Shown piece by piece: positions 13,452 through 25,040 of a stretch of 64,000 nt of DNA. The DNA comes from Ophiodon elongatus (lineage: Eukaryota > Chordata > Actinopteri > Perciformes > Hexagrammidae). Under the pieces are notes generated by a model. The model made no database searches. It was not told the origin of the DNA and saw only the letters and a program-made list of their open reading frames with translations. Position 1 is the first letter of the stretch. Each line of letters begins with the position of its first letter. The stretch covers positions 949,501 through 1,013,500 of the forward strand of contig JACSYO010000384.1 in NCBI GenBank assembly GCA_016806645.1, given 5' to 3'. The position numbers and the translations under genes are program-made.

Positions 13452-14059
13452 CTGTGTTAGTGGAGGAAGGTTGAGGAAGAACTCTGAGGAGACATCTTGC
13501 ACGCAGCATCAGTTAACTGTTAATCTGATCCTTCAGATGTTGTTTGATTCATGAAATCGATGGTCCGTCTGAGGAGCTTTGGCTTCAGTTTAAACGGTTT
13601 CAGCGCAGAATTACAGTGAAGAGAAAAAAAACCAACAACTGTGAGAGACTTTACAAGAAAAGATGAAGCTGAATATCTTTAATATTGGATGCTGTGTCTG
13701 GCTTCTCCAGCTTCATCCCAAAAGTTTATAGATGGCATCATTAACGTTATCAGGTTCCCTATTAGCATCCAGCATTGACACTTTAACTTTTATAATTCAT
13801 AAATAATGTTCAGAATATATGGGACTATGTATTGCTAACGTGCTTAGTATTTTACAAACTAGACTTTTTTTATTTGATGAACGTGAATTGATACTCAAGT
13901 TGAACTAAATAGGTTTAATTTCTTTAAAGAAAAAGAAAAACGAGGGGGCGGTATATAAATAGGCTATTATCAAAAATAAAAGATTCGTCATGCAGATTAT
14001 GTGTGTTGTACTATGATGTTTGAATTGTTATTGATGCACTATAATTTTGCTGTTGCAGC

Positions 14060-14232
14060 GAATTTTACACCGTTGGGAAGTTTAAGTCATAAAAAAGCAT
14101 CACGTTTTATAAACTGATCATATGTTGTGTATTTAAAATGTTTAACTGTAGCTGTCAAATACATTATTTGCTATTTAAATACAGTACTTGGGTACTTGTA
14201 TTTATGTACATCCCACCACTACCAGCACTACT
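14060..14232 (-). repeat. dispersed teleost repeat, family C, minus orientation
   Basis: It contains TTATAAACTGATCATATGTT, AACTGTAGCTGTCAAATACA and CAGTACTTGGGTACTTGTAT, ending in CCCACCACTAC. These are the reverse complement of an abundant fish repeat with a TACTTTTACTTAAGTA style sequence. A longer copy in the opposite orientation lies at 48.08-48.48 kb. It is non-coding, probably a non-autonomous DNA element, and truncated. Confidence 0.6.
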
Positions 14233-15260
14233 GCGGTCAGTGTTTAGCAACAAAATAATATTCTTGTCGAACGGGAAATATTCTGAAACGGCATTTAGAC
14301 ACAAAGCAAAACTTGAAGGCTGTAGCTGAGGGTGCATTTTATTCCTTATGAATTCAGCTGTTTATTTGTACAGAGACTGAATGTATTCTTCCTTCCATCA
14401 GAAATTACACCGTCTTGTTCTCCTGACTGTTATTTAGCCGCCGTATTGGGGGGGGAAATATTGGTCTATTGTCAAGAGATCTGTAAAAGAGGCTCAAAAT
14501 AAACATCTCAAACTCAACCAGAAGATAAATATTTTTATTTGTTTGAATATTTAAAGTCGAGGGGGTTTTCGGAAGCGCTGAGCGCCAGATGCCAATGTGT
14601 AAAGAAAGGCTGTGATGGTTTTCAATCTTCAACGACACAAAAACAAAGTGCTATAGTAACATGATGAGGTGATATTGCTAAACTGTGCATTGCTCTGCTG
14701 GTTGCTCATTGAAAAACAGCTGAAGTGTGTCAGCAGGTCCGGCCGGACAGTTGACAGGTAAACGACAATGCAACACTGAGAGTGACAAAAGGTTAATGAG
14801 TTCTGCCCTCCCTCATTTAAAGGGAATCAGTGAACATTTAGAAGCCATCAGGGGTGTGAAGCAGAAGCAGCCTCAACACCTTCTTACTCAATTAGAAATC
14901 TATTTTTGGATATGAGGACGTTCGGATGGATTTTCTCCAAACTAGGACAGGAAGTCGTGCCAGTTACTTTATGTTAATCATTTACAGATATCTGTTCCAA
15001 GTTTGAGCATCTCTAAGTTCCTGTTTGATTTTTAATACATCACTTTGCATACAGAGAGAAAAAAGGCCGCAGGAAACACAGAATTTGGTTTGGTTAAGTG
15101 CATAATTTGCCATAAATTAAGCCATGGTGGCCCTAAATCACCCGACTCAAGATTACAAAAGCGTATGTGCTCTGTGAGGCACCTTTAATCCGTTAGTTAT
15201 TGTTTTGGCAGAATGTCCAGTTGGAAATTTATTTAAGAAGTTTGCTTAGCAGTTACAAAA

Positions 15261-15600
15261 GCTGCATGGTGGTGTAATGGCTAGCACTGTCACCACACAG
15301 CACACAGAGGGCCCAGGTTTGGTTCCCGGTCTGGGTGGCCCTTCTGTGTGGACTTTGCATGTTCTCCCTGTGGCAGTGTGGGTTTCCTCTGGGTTCTCCA
15401 GCTTCCTCCCACAGTCCAAAGACACACAGCTTAGGTTAATTGGACTTTGCATTGCCCGTAGGTGTGGATGTGAGTATGAATGGTTGTCTGTCTCTGAATG
15501 TTGCCCTGCAATAAACTGGCAACCTGACCTTCACCCAATGTCAGCTGGGATAGGCTACAGCGCCCTGCGACCCTAAATAGGATAAGCAGTTTGGATAATG
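15261..15600 (+). mobile_element. tRNA-headed SINE-like retroposon
   Basis: The 5' part resembles a tRNA with polymerase III promoter boxes: an A-box-like GGTGTAATGGCTAGCACTG near 15271 and a B-box-like GGTTTGGTTCCC near 15317. The body has the pattern common in fish genomes: GTGTGGACTTTGCATGTTC, CTTCCTCCCACAGTCCAAAG, TTGCCCGTAGGTGTGGATG and CAGCTGGGATAGGCTACAGC, closing with GGATAAGCAG..GGATAATGG. Transposition would depend on LINE enzymes in trans. The copy is diverged and inserted in the sense orientation. The family name is not assigned. Confidence 0.75.
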
Positions 15601-15939
15601 GTTATAAAAGAGTTAAACTGTGTGTGAGCCAGATTTAACTATATTTTGTTGAATTGTAGCTTTCAACAGTGCAGCTTCACATAGATAATTGGGCTCTCCT
15701 GTGGTCACGACCTCACCTTAACCTGAGGAAGATCCTTTGAGGCCTAAACATCATTATGTACATGTACATGTAGAATAAAAGTAGCATCAGGGACGTTCTC
15801 ACCCTCATCACTTCAAATACCACCGCTTGGTCAGTGGCCCGAAGCTTCAATGTATGTTGCTCTAGTTACTCATCTAGTGTCAGTTTCGGATGCTTCAGGG
15901 ACGGTGAGTCAGTTTCTGCTCATTACATGAGATTCTTTT

Positions 15940-16132
15940 CAAAATAAACTTGCAAAGTAGGTTTACTTAGTTTTTTATGTTTTCTTGGGCAACAAACATA
16001 CTTGGTTAGTTTTAAGGAAAACATTGTGGTTGGGTTAAAATAAGTATGTTTGTTAAGTAACATACAAAAGCTACATTTGTTGCTTTAGTTAAGTACATAA
16101 GATACGTAACAAACCTATGGTAAAATAAGTCT
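15940..16132 (+). repeat. dispersed repeat, family D, + orientation
   Basis: It contains GGCAACAAACATACTTGGTT, GTGGTTGGGTTAAAATAAGT and TTTGTTAAGTAACATAC, a common fish repeat pattern. The reverse-complement relative is at about 2100-2245 (ACTCAAACCAAAGTCTTTTC, ACATAACCAAATACTTTTGT). Non-coding. Confidence 0.55.
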
Positions 16133-16379
16133 GTGTTTATCACCCCCTCAAATAAGAAGAGCTGAATGGACCAACATATTAAAGATATTTCGAGTGAAAA
16201 ATGTAATGGTCAGGTTTTGCTCAATAATAACCATTTTGTACATCGTGGTGGAAAAGTGTTTGTATTCAGAAGCTGTTCGACCATCAAAAACATATTTTTT
16301 TACTTTTGAAGAAGTGAACGAGCGTGTGTGTGTATACATATATATGAACGTATATATACAACCATATCCACAGAAAATT

Positions 16380-16620
16380 TAAAGGTGTGTAGGATTTTGG
16401 GAGATCTATTAGAAGAAATGGAATATGATATTCAAAACTATTTTTCAATGGTGTATAACCACCTGGAACTGAGAATCATAGTACTTTTGTTAAAAAGCCT
16501 CAATGGAAAACTTTTTGAGTCCATGTCGACCTTTAAACAACCGTATCAGTCAACTGCTAATATCAACATTGTTCATGCAACATTAACGCTAATGAAAGCC
16601 TAACGGATTGAAGGAAATTG
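16380..16620 (+). repeat. dispersed repeat, family E copy 1
   Basis: The order AAAGGTGTGTAGGATTTTGG, GGAATATGATATTC, CAATGGTGTATAACCACCTG and GAGAATCATAGT matches a repeat whose second member is at about 50545-50790 (AAATATAATATTTG, CATTAGTGT, ATCACCTGAAGATGAGAATT). This copy lacks the palindrome found in the second one. Confidence 0.55.
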
Positions 16621-17205
16621 CTTTGCGAGACAGAGACGCCCAGAATATTTTAAGAGACTGACAGAGACAGAGAGGGGAGTTGGAGGGAAATAGCAGTAGG
16701 TCTGCTCTCGGATCGTAGTGAATGAGTCACGTGAATTCACAGATGGGTTTTAACAGGAACATACTCTGGCCAGGGGAGTTGTTCTCACATACCGGAGGAT
16801 GCTGTTACAGCTCACACACATACTCATATGTGCTGCACGCATGAGCCACTATCACATTTTTTAAATGACAGGAAGTAGCTGCAACCACATACAATTTTAG
16901 GCCGCAATAGATTTGTTTGGTATGTAGATCAAGAAGAAAGGACAAAACTGAGGAGATCATGCGCAATAGTAAATAGGGGGGGTGGGGGGGGGTCCAACCA
17001 GGCAATCAAATGTAAATAATGGGGAGGAGGGGAAAATTCTATAGTTCATCGCAATTAACTATCACTAATATCAATGTCCGTTCCAACCATATCTACTGGC
17101 AGAAAAAGTGGAAGTCATTGGTAAAGTAGTAAAGCCCGCCTTGCTTGCTGGCCTTGCTTGATTTGATCGGCTGCCTCGGTCAATTTTGGCATTGACGAGC
17201 AGTGC

Positions 17206-17226
17206 CACTTTGTGCCTGGTGCTGAA
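17206..17226 (-). promoter_or_regulatory. partial RE1 (REST/NRSF) motif
   Basis: The + strand reads TGGTGCTGAA at its 3' end, a perfect match to one half of the reverse-complemented RE1 consensus. The other half matches poorly (about 15 of 21 bases overall by eye). REST restrains many neuronal genes, AMPA receptor genes among them, but half sites are common by chance. Confidence 0.15.
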
Positions 17227-17387
17227 AAGTTGAGAATATTTCAACTTGCATGCGTATCCACTTAGGCATCAAGAGAGGAGTTCACGCCAGCTGATCACCA
17301 TTTGGTTGTTTAATGGATTTTTCGTCGCCTCATATCATAAAAATGTTTGCCAATACCTCAAGAATTCATATGCCTATTATGACAATT

Positions 17388-17401
17388 ACACACACACACA
17401 G

Positions 17402-17464
<63 letters not shown>
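17388..17464. repeat. (CA)n microsatellite
   Basis: CA tract with a GATA interruption near 17401. Confidence 0.95.
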
Positions 17465-17465
<1 letters not shown>

Positions 17466-17936
17466 CTAATAGGATAAAGTGATGTGAAGTGATGACATTT
17501 CAGACAGATATTGAAGGCTCTATGGACTTGCTGTCTGTAAAAAAATTCAAAGTTTATCAGAGCAAATAATGTGATGGAAATGAATGGTGAAACTGTGATG
17601 ATGATAATACAATGTTTTCCACTTGATGTTAACGAGGTAATTCAGCTTTTTAGAGCCAAATTACAATTTTCACAAGCAGCGCTGATAGAAATAACATACG
17701 CTGCTGCACCGGACGCCATTAATAACATATCAGTTAGTTAAACGAGTAGGTGTGTCCAAAGAATTAGCAGTTCTGGTTTAATGTAAATTAGATTTCCAGT
17801 GTGAGTTGATGAGGTGCTTTGATGGTAAAACCCTTCAAGGACTTTGTTCATTAGTTAGGGGTCAAACGATCAAACTCCCACTGGAAGGCCTCAAGAGGAA
17901 ATGATCCGTAACCAGGCTTTCCCTGGCCCTCAGCTA

Positions 17937-17950
17937 TGACCTCTTGACCT
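17937..17950 (-). promoter_or_regulatory. perfect DR2 nuclear-receptor motif
   Basis: The + strand TGACCT-CT-TGACCT reads AGGTCA-AG-AGGTCA on the minus strand: two perfect half-sites with a 2-bp spacer, the arrangement bound by RAR/RXR. It lies deep in intron 2, in a stretch where I see no repeats. Function is inferred only from the motif. Confidence 0.3.
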
Positions 17951-18777
17951 TTTAAGCCTTCCTTCTTGGCAAAGGAAAAAGATGGAGAGGAGCCGAATGG
18001 TTTCTCTCAGTTTGGGCTCATTTTCTCTCGATCATTGCAAAAGGTTTATAGATGTCAAGGTATTACTAATATGGGTGTTTAAGAATCATAACTTGAAGTG
18101 TAAGTCTTCTCTGGATGGGAAACATTGTTTAGGCCTCTTTAAACACTTAAGATAAACACAGGCACATAACCAGACTATTATATTTAGTTGCATACATGTG
18201 ATGAATCAGTCATATCAAAATGTCACATTAACAGTTTAAGGACTTTTGAGATTCTGGGCTATTTTGATTCCATGTCTTCTTTCAGACTAATTGAAAGAAA
18301 CATCCAAAATAACATAATGTTTTCATGATTTATGATTATAACTAAGATAAGCCTGCATTATCTTGGGTATTAGATATCCTCAGTGTTGTTTTAGTAACTA
18401 GAGATAAGTATTTTTCCGAGAGTGACCTGTGAACAAGAAACATTCAGACAACCAGGATACAAGAACAACACATATAAAGCAGACATCAAGCGACAAAATG
18501 GAATTAATACAATCTCAAGAGCCATAAACACATCAGATAGCGAAGCTTTGACATCTCCAGGGAGAGTAAGTGGTTGTGCGTTTGTACAGTAGACAGTTCA
18601 ACCATCACTTAAAGGTGCCTTTTGAAATATTTTACTGTAAATAAAAAAAAAAGTTCAATGCTGTTTCAAACCAAAACACAAACTAACTAACACACATGTT
18701 GAATAACTTGTCTTCATCATAAAAACATTTGCTAAGACTCTTTTTTTCCTTGTCCTTCCTTGTCTGCTCACCTGCAG

Positions 18778-18779
<2 letters not shown>

Positions 18780-18808
<29 letters not shown>

Positions 18809-18821
18809 CTTCTTCTTCTTT
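18780..18821. repeat. (TTC)n microsatellite
   Basis: About 14 perfect TTC units, a purine/pyrimidine tract. It reads as poly-Ser, poly-Phe or poly-Arg in open frames, which are not genes. Confidence 0.95.
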
Positions 18822-19405
18822 GCCTTTGTTGGTGCATTGCTACATTTCTTGGCTCATTATGGCAACGAACTGTCAGCGGAACAAACTGCCATTAGGAATG
18901 TGTATCACATTTTTTTGTGAATTTGCATCCTCGTTGCTTTTAAAAACATAGTTCACTCTGTTCTTTAGCACTGCTAGTGGTCAAACACTCCCCGGGGTAC
19001 CTTCAAATAGAAGATTATAAACAAGCCGCCATTCAGAAACAAGTCTGTGACCATGGTGTAACGCAACTCAACCAGCCATGATCTATCAGTCAGTATTGAT
19101 TCAGTGGAACAGTTGGACAACTAGCTTACACTCCACTGCACCGTTCACAGTCTGCTTCCTAGCATTAGCGAGCACATGCATCTCTATGGACAGATATGCA
19201 GTCAGTGATGAATTACAGTACCCCACCTCAGCAATTATGAGGGGTGAAGCCCATCAAAAACCATGCACACCAGTATGTCAAATGTGTACCTACCTGCACT
19301 TTCACTCACCTAACCTAGTTGGGTGTAGGAGCAGGTGTGGTTTTGAGGAAAGCTACAATGGCCGAGCAACATCTGAGACTAAGCCTAACATTTAAAAAAT
19401 AGAAC

Positions 19406-19849
19406 ATTTCCAGTTACATACAGAGGCAGGTGAGGCGCTGTCGTGTCTAGTGTGGCGTATCAGCACAGGGTTGACACAAGCTGATGCCGCCACAATGTTC
19501 CAAATTTGGGGTCTGATAAGGTGTCCATGACAAATTCCTAATCAAACTTAAATGATTGAATATTTGATATGAAAAACAGCTCTTTGCTCAGAAGTCCATG
19601 TGGAAACCATGCAGCCTGCTGGTAAACACGTGTTGTTTTCACAATATATTCTCATAAGTATAACACAATAAAATACAAATGGTAAATCTGTTTTCTCTTT
19701 CTCTGGATACAAACAATGCATTAGGTGGAAGTATTAGTTGTAGGGACATAGTGCTTCGCACCTGCCGGCATCAGCTTCACTCAATCCTGCACTGATGCGC
19801 CACAATACACACGACAACGTAGCACCAGCCTCTACATGTAACTGGAAAT
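19406..19849. mobile_element. 444-bp element with 84-bp inverted repeats (MITE-like)
   Basis: The left arm 19406-19489 begins ATTTCCAGTTACAT and ends AAGCTGATGCCG. The right arm 19766-19849 is its reverse complement with about 68 of 84 bases matching and no gaps. The centre (about 276 bp) is AT-rich with no coding sequence. Long inverted ends plus a non-coding core suggest a miniature inverted-repeat transposable element. No clear target-site duplication is visible and the superfamily is unknown. Confidence 0.6.
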
Positions 19850-20102
19850 AAGTGTGCATTCACCAGAAAGTGTAGCGTAGGTGTGGCACATGTGATCGTG
19901 TTAAGGTGTTAATGTTTCAACTAAATGAAACTAAATGAAATGACGCCTGTGTAAGCATTGTACGTCTATGGAGATTGTAGGTGTATTGTCAGAGGTTGGT
20001 CAGATCGCAGAGGACTTGTCAGTCGTGAGTGAGGCATTTAAGATACTGACGCCCATAATTTTTCATATGCTTCAATCCCCATACAGCAATTAAAACAGTC
20101 AT

Positions 20103-20108
20103 ACACAC

Positions 20109-20193
<85 letters not shown>
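20103..20193. repeat. (AC)n microsatellite
   Basis: AC tract with ACGC interruptions; partner of the (TG)n about 130 bp downstream. Confidence 0.95.
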
Positions 20194-20198
<5 letters not shown>

Positions 20199-20320
20199 AG
20201 ACACACTGACCTTTCACCCTATGCTACTACTGCTCCGTCCAATGATGAGACTATTATTAGAGCGGATCATTACTAGTTATCAGTTCTCTGAAAGCCTTTC
20301 ACTCTCTGTGCATGTGTGTG

Positions 20321-20323
<3 letters not shown>

Positions 20324-20378
<55 letters not shown>
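20324..20378. repeat. (TG)n microsatellite
   Basis: TG tract preceded by two TGTGCA units and ending in GCGCGC; complementary to the (AC)n upstream. Confidence 0.95.
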
Positions 20379-20384
<6 letters not shown>

Positions 20385-23300
20385 TACGCTTCAGCTTGAC
20401 AAAGCTGTTGTTGGATGGTCTCAGCATTTCAGCCTGCTCCAACTGGCTCTACCAGTGAAGAGCCCCTGATTGCAACATGATTGAGCAATTATTGCACTTT
20501 TATCACACCAGATATACCCCCTCTTTGGTTGGTGGACAGAGGGAGGGAGTGGATGAGCTGATCTGGAGAAGCTGGACATTTTTAAACTCCATAGAAAATT
20601 ACTCAAATGACAGGGTTGATGACTGTGATTGAGTTCAGGATGCTCGCACCAATGCTGCTGGAAATTTATTTTTATTACAGAGGCCTGCTTTGGCTGAGAG
20701 AAACAGAAGCTGTCGTTTGACATAAAGAAGGCGAAATCTAACATGAGTCTTCTGACAATGTTAAAATAGTGTCCCTATGTGTAACCTTCCACTGCTAATC
20801 AGAAAATGATTCATCTGGGGTTGTGAAGACAATCTAAACAAACTTTACTTCATCAGCAGCCAACAATCTAAACTTTAAAACAGACATGGCAGCAGTGTAA
20901 GGACAGGGTTGGCTTGGTGTTTGAAACCAGGTGGAGCCTATGAGTGAGTAACAAGATAAAAAGTAGAAGTTGAAGAAGAAGTATTCTTCCTCTATTGTGG
21001 TTATTACCTGCTGTAGCAAGAAGACTACCGGCAGCAGAGAAAATGTACCTTGATAATACCTTGATGGTTACAACTAGCACGTTGCACTCTGTCCTAAACA
21101 TAAGCGTTAACCTAAAACTAATTGTCATCAGCAGATACATTTTATAGAAACTGCTTCAAAACCATTCGCCAATAAGGTTGCTCACTTTTTCATTGTATTT
21201 ACATACAGAACCACTACTCCTTTAATAGTAAATGTGTTGAATGCAGTGAACTGAAAAACTCAAATCTTATTGGATCACTTCATTTAGCAACCATGTAAAC
21301 GGTTAAGTTGGAAACTCTAAACAGAACGACTTTAATCGGGTTGAAGAAATATTGTCCACTTCACCGCAGCTACAGTTTCTTCTTGTTTTTGAGTCTGGAG
21401 GGTCAAAGGAAACGATTGCACAGGACAAGATAACAACTGTTTCCTTAGTAGAAATGTCCTACCATACATTACATGCACAAAACAGACTGGTAGTTTGAGG
21501 TAGGGGTAGTGGAATAAAAGGAGCTATGTAACATGGTTACATTATGTTAGCAGTAGCACAAGCATAAGCAGTGGCCATAACACGAGTAGCATTAGTACCA
21601 CCAGTAGTATAACCCTTGGTTAGAGATAATGGTAAAGATAAAACGAGAATCATACAATACGAGTGATTAGATTTTTAACGAGGCCCTATTTTTCTCTCTT
21701 CTCTCTCTATACACATGGATGCACATTCACACGGCTGACGTGAGGGCTTATTTTCTGAGACAGCTTGCAGTGGATTTGGAGAGCGAGCAGGGAAGCGGCT
21801 TGTTTCTGCGATGCCCTTGACATTTCTCGGCTCCTCACTTTAGCTCAGTCACCGAATCAAAACGCATATTATTGAGCCGCGGTCCTACAGCACATCACTA
21901 ACCCCACCCACCCCCTTTTGTGCCCTGCCGCACCCTTGCGGTGATAATGAATTGTCCTTGAATCCTGACTGGGGAACTTAAACCCCCTCCTCTCCTCTCA
22001 GAGTAAATCCGCTGACTTGCCCGATCCTGTGGGAACAGAGACTGCGTGATGATGCACATTAATGGCTCAGGGAGAAAAGACATTTCCCTCCGACGCAGCA
22101 TGACTGCGAACGATGAGATGTTTGATTCTGTAAGAGCAACAAAGAAGGATATGGACGTGAATAGGGAGACGGGGTGAAGGACAAAGAAAGAAGAAGGAGT
22201 GTGTGGGAGAAACGAAAATCCTGTTTGATTTGTCATACTATCAACATTGAGATGCAAATGTTTAAAGGCAGACAGGGAGAGTGCAGGATTCTGTAAGAAC
22301 AGAGTAAAGGCAAATATTCTCCACATGCACAAGTTAAATAAAGCATGTACTGCAGGAATGCCTGGTCCCTATTGTACTACTGCCATGAAATGTTGCCAGT
22401 AGCAGTTGTTTGGAAAATTCAGACTTTGTTGTCAGCTGTCAGGCGTGACACGGGTAATCATTTCGTGATGTTTGAGTGTGTCAAAAGATGCCACCGCAGT
22501 GCAGACAGGTGGACTTAGATTTTTTTTCATGACGGCTTTCACAGCAAATCAACTCATTCTGCTCAGTGCAGTGCAGGTATTCAATATGAAAACTACTCCA
22601 CTGTTCCTGTTGTGTGCTAGGGCTTGGCTTGTTGACTAATTTAACTTGAAGAGAAAAAAAAGATATACGATATATCAGTTTGAAATCCACCCGACCTTGA
22701 CGTCTACTAATTTGAGACATCATCAATGAAACCATCAGAGGGCAGTGCGAGGTGGTGTGTGTGACCACAACAAGGCCGTTTTCATACAAGTTAAAGTAAC
22801 GAGTTGCAAGAAAAAAGAGTTATAATTTGACTCGTCCTTTTGTGCGTAAGGTTACAATTCACATTATGATACCTTAGTGAAAAGTGCTGAAAAAAAGATT
22901 AAAAACAGATATTAGTCAGTCCTGACTGAGGTGGAAACATCTGCGGGTCAGGAGCACTCCATTTTGGGAAGTTGCAGAAATGTTGATGCTGATAACAAAA
23001 TATCCGATCTTGCAATACACTATCAGCATGTTGTGACTACAAAATTATAAAAGTTATTTATGTTTATGTTTAGGAACCAGCAGCACTTTAAACAGGAGGC
23101 TAAGACAAACACTGATTCTTCAGCATCTGTTAGTTCTTCCGGCCTGAACATTTCCCTTCGTCTTTCCGTTGCACAGTTACTCATATTCATTGCCCAGTGA
23201 AGACAACTTTGTCTCAGCCCGTATATCACAATCACTATAAAAGAAGATACTGAATAGTCCTTTTATTGAATATGAGATCACTCTACTGTAATATCAAGCA

Positions 23301-23636
23301 TATGATGCACTTTGGTTGACAAAGTGTTCCAAGTGTTTTATGTGTGATGATCTGAAAGCTGTTGGGAAAGAGTCTATGGGACAAACGCAGATAATCTAAA
23401 TGTTTTTTGCCATTTTTAGGAATGAAAATATATTATTTTGTATATTTACTTCCCAGCATTGTGTAATTACAGTTTTGGATACCAAACCTGGTGTTGTTCG
23501 AATCATATAGTAACTTAACGACCTGCACAACGTGTTTGGTTTCTCTCATCTTCATGCTCCCGCCTTCTGTGCGTCATCACTTTTCAGTTCTCCCTGAGCT
23601 CCGTTGCCCCATTTTTCTATCTGTCCCCCAAGCGCA

Positions 23637-23640
<4 letters not shown>

Positions 23641-23701
<61 letters not shown>
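23641..23701. repeat. (CA)n microsatellite
   Basis: Uninterrupted CA tract of about 30 units, ending CGCACGC. Confidence 0.95.
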
Positions 23702-23703
<2 letters not shown>

Positions 23704-24029
23704 GCCCAATCCCCCTCCCCCCATCATTCATACCACCCCATGGATCCAGCCCTCCTCCCAGTGTTATTTCCTGTCTCCATGGGGAGCAGAGGGTGGGTTA
23801 ATGAGGCAGATGGGCCAGATGATGCTCCTCCTAGTGAAGAACATCCAAAGTTCCTTAAACCTACATTATGCAACACCCATGTCTGACAAAAAAAAAAAAG
23901 TATGACAACATGAGACAAAAAGCAGTTGAAAAGCTGTGAGCGTCTGTGCCTTTTTCAGCTCATAATACTTGTTTAGGAATGTCTGATCAACAACCTCCCC
24001 AGTCTGGACTCAATGCCAGGAGGGACGAT

Positions 24030-24083
24030 GGATGGGTCAAACAAACACAGGACTTTCACTGAGGAGACATTTGTTCGTGTCTA
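24030..24083 (+). repeat. short copy of the 2.03-kb dispersed segment
   Basis: GATGGGTCAAACAAACACAG, then GACTTTCACTGAGGAGAC and TTCGTGTCT, match 2033-2085 with few differences. This shows the segment is interspersed. Confidence 0.6.
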
Positions 24084-24739
24084 TGGAACCAAAAGTTGAG
24101 TTATTTCTGCTGACGATGGTTTGTCACGTGACGCTATGTCACCGAGCCACATGCCGTTATGTCTGTAGCTTACATTATGATACAAGCGTTCTTATTACTT
24201 CTACTGAAGTGGCAAAATATGACATTTCGGGATGAGATCATGTTGACCTCCCTGTATACAAGTACAAACAACTTTAGGTTATTTCACTATGCCGACACTT
24301 CTGTGTTTTAAAAACATAAAATTTAGAGTAAATCCTCTCAAACATTGACTATTACTGTCCGACCATCAGTAAACACAGAAATCTGTGCATCTGTTGCAGT
24401 GAACTAGGTAGATGTAGAACTGGAGTCTCTTCATCATCAATTAAAACTGCACAATTTGTGCCTTGCCATTTATATTTTTAGCAAAACTTGCAGACAAGAA
24501 TGTTATTCCTTTCCTAATCTTTGTTACTACTTCAGCATGAGCACAAGCTAAATTGGAAGTGAGTTGACAAGTTGACCAGGAAGTGGATCTAGTATGCTAT
24601 AAATATCTGCTACAACTATGTATGTATGAAGAGAATTTAATGCAGCGTTGGAGCCGTAGCCTCGTTCGTTCCTATGAAAGTTTGACTTCAGAGTATACAA
24701 TTCAGATAAGTTTACCCGGCAATCTTCCGTGTCCATGGG

Positions 24740-25040
24740 CCCATAGAGCTGTATTTAGTAGGTATTTAGTCACAAACCAAAGGATTTAACAAGCTAAAAG
24801 CTTGTTACCAAAATCAGCAGAGATGAGGGTGCATCCGGAGGATGACTTAAATGTGTACCGCATTTCGTGACGATACATTTTTATAGCGGTTGAGACATTT
24901 CTCTCAAACCTTAAAATGTCAAGCTCATGGGGATGGTAGAGGAAAAGTCAGGGGAAACCAAATGCATTGGGATTCATCCTCTGGGGAGTATGTATGTTTG
25001 TACAAAGTGTTATGATAATCCATATACTGTGGACTTACTG
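24740..25040 (-). repeat. dispersed repeat, family A, minus orientation
   Basis: It reads AGGTATTTAGTCACAAACCA, GAGGAAAAGTCAGGGGAAAC, GGGATTCATCCTCTGGGGAG and TGTTATGATAATCCATA, the reverse complement of the family seen at 3.53 kb. It is diverged and has an insertion in the middle (about 24800-24910). Confidence 0.6.

Noticed and set aside
18760..18951. Poly-Ser or poly-Phe protein
   Set aside because: It is produced by the (TTC)n microsatellite read in different frames.
21898..22332. 144-codon minus-strand frame
   Set aside because: No recognisable domain, no splice partners and ordinary intronic composition; most likely a chance frame.
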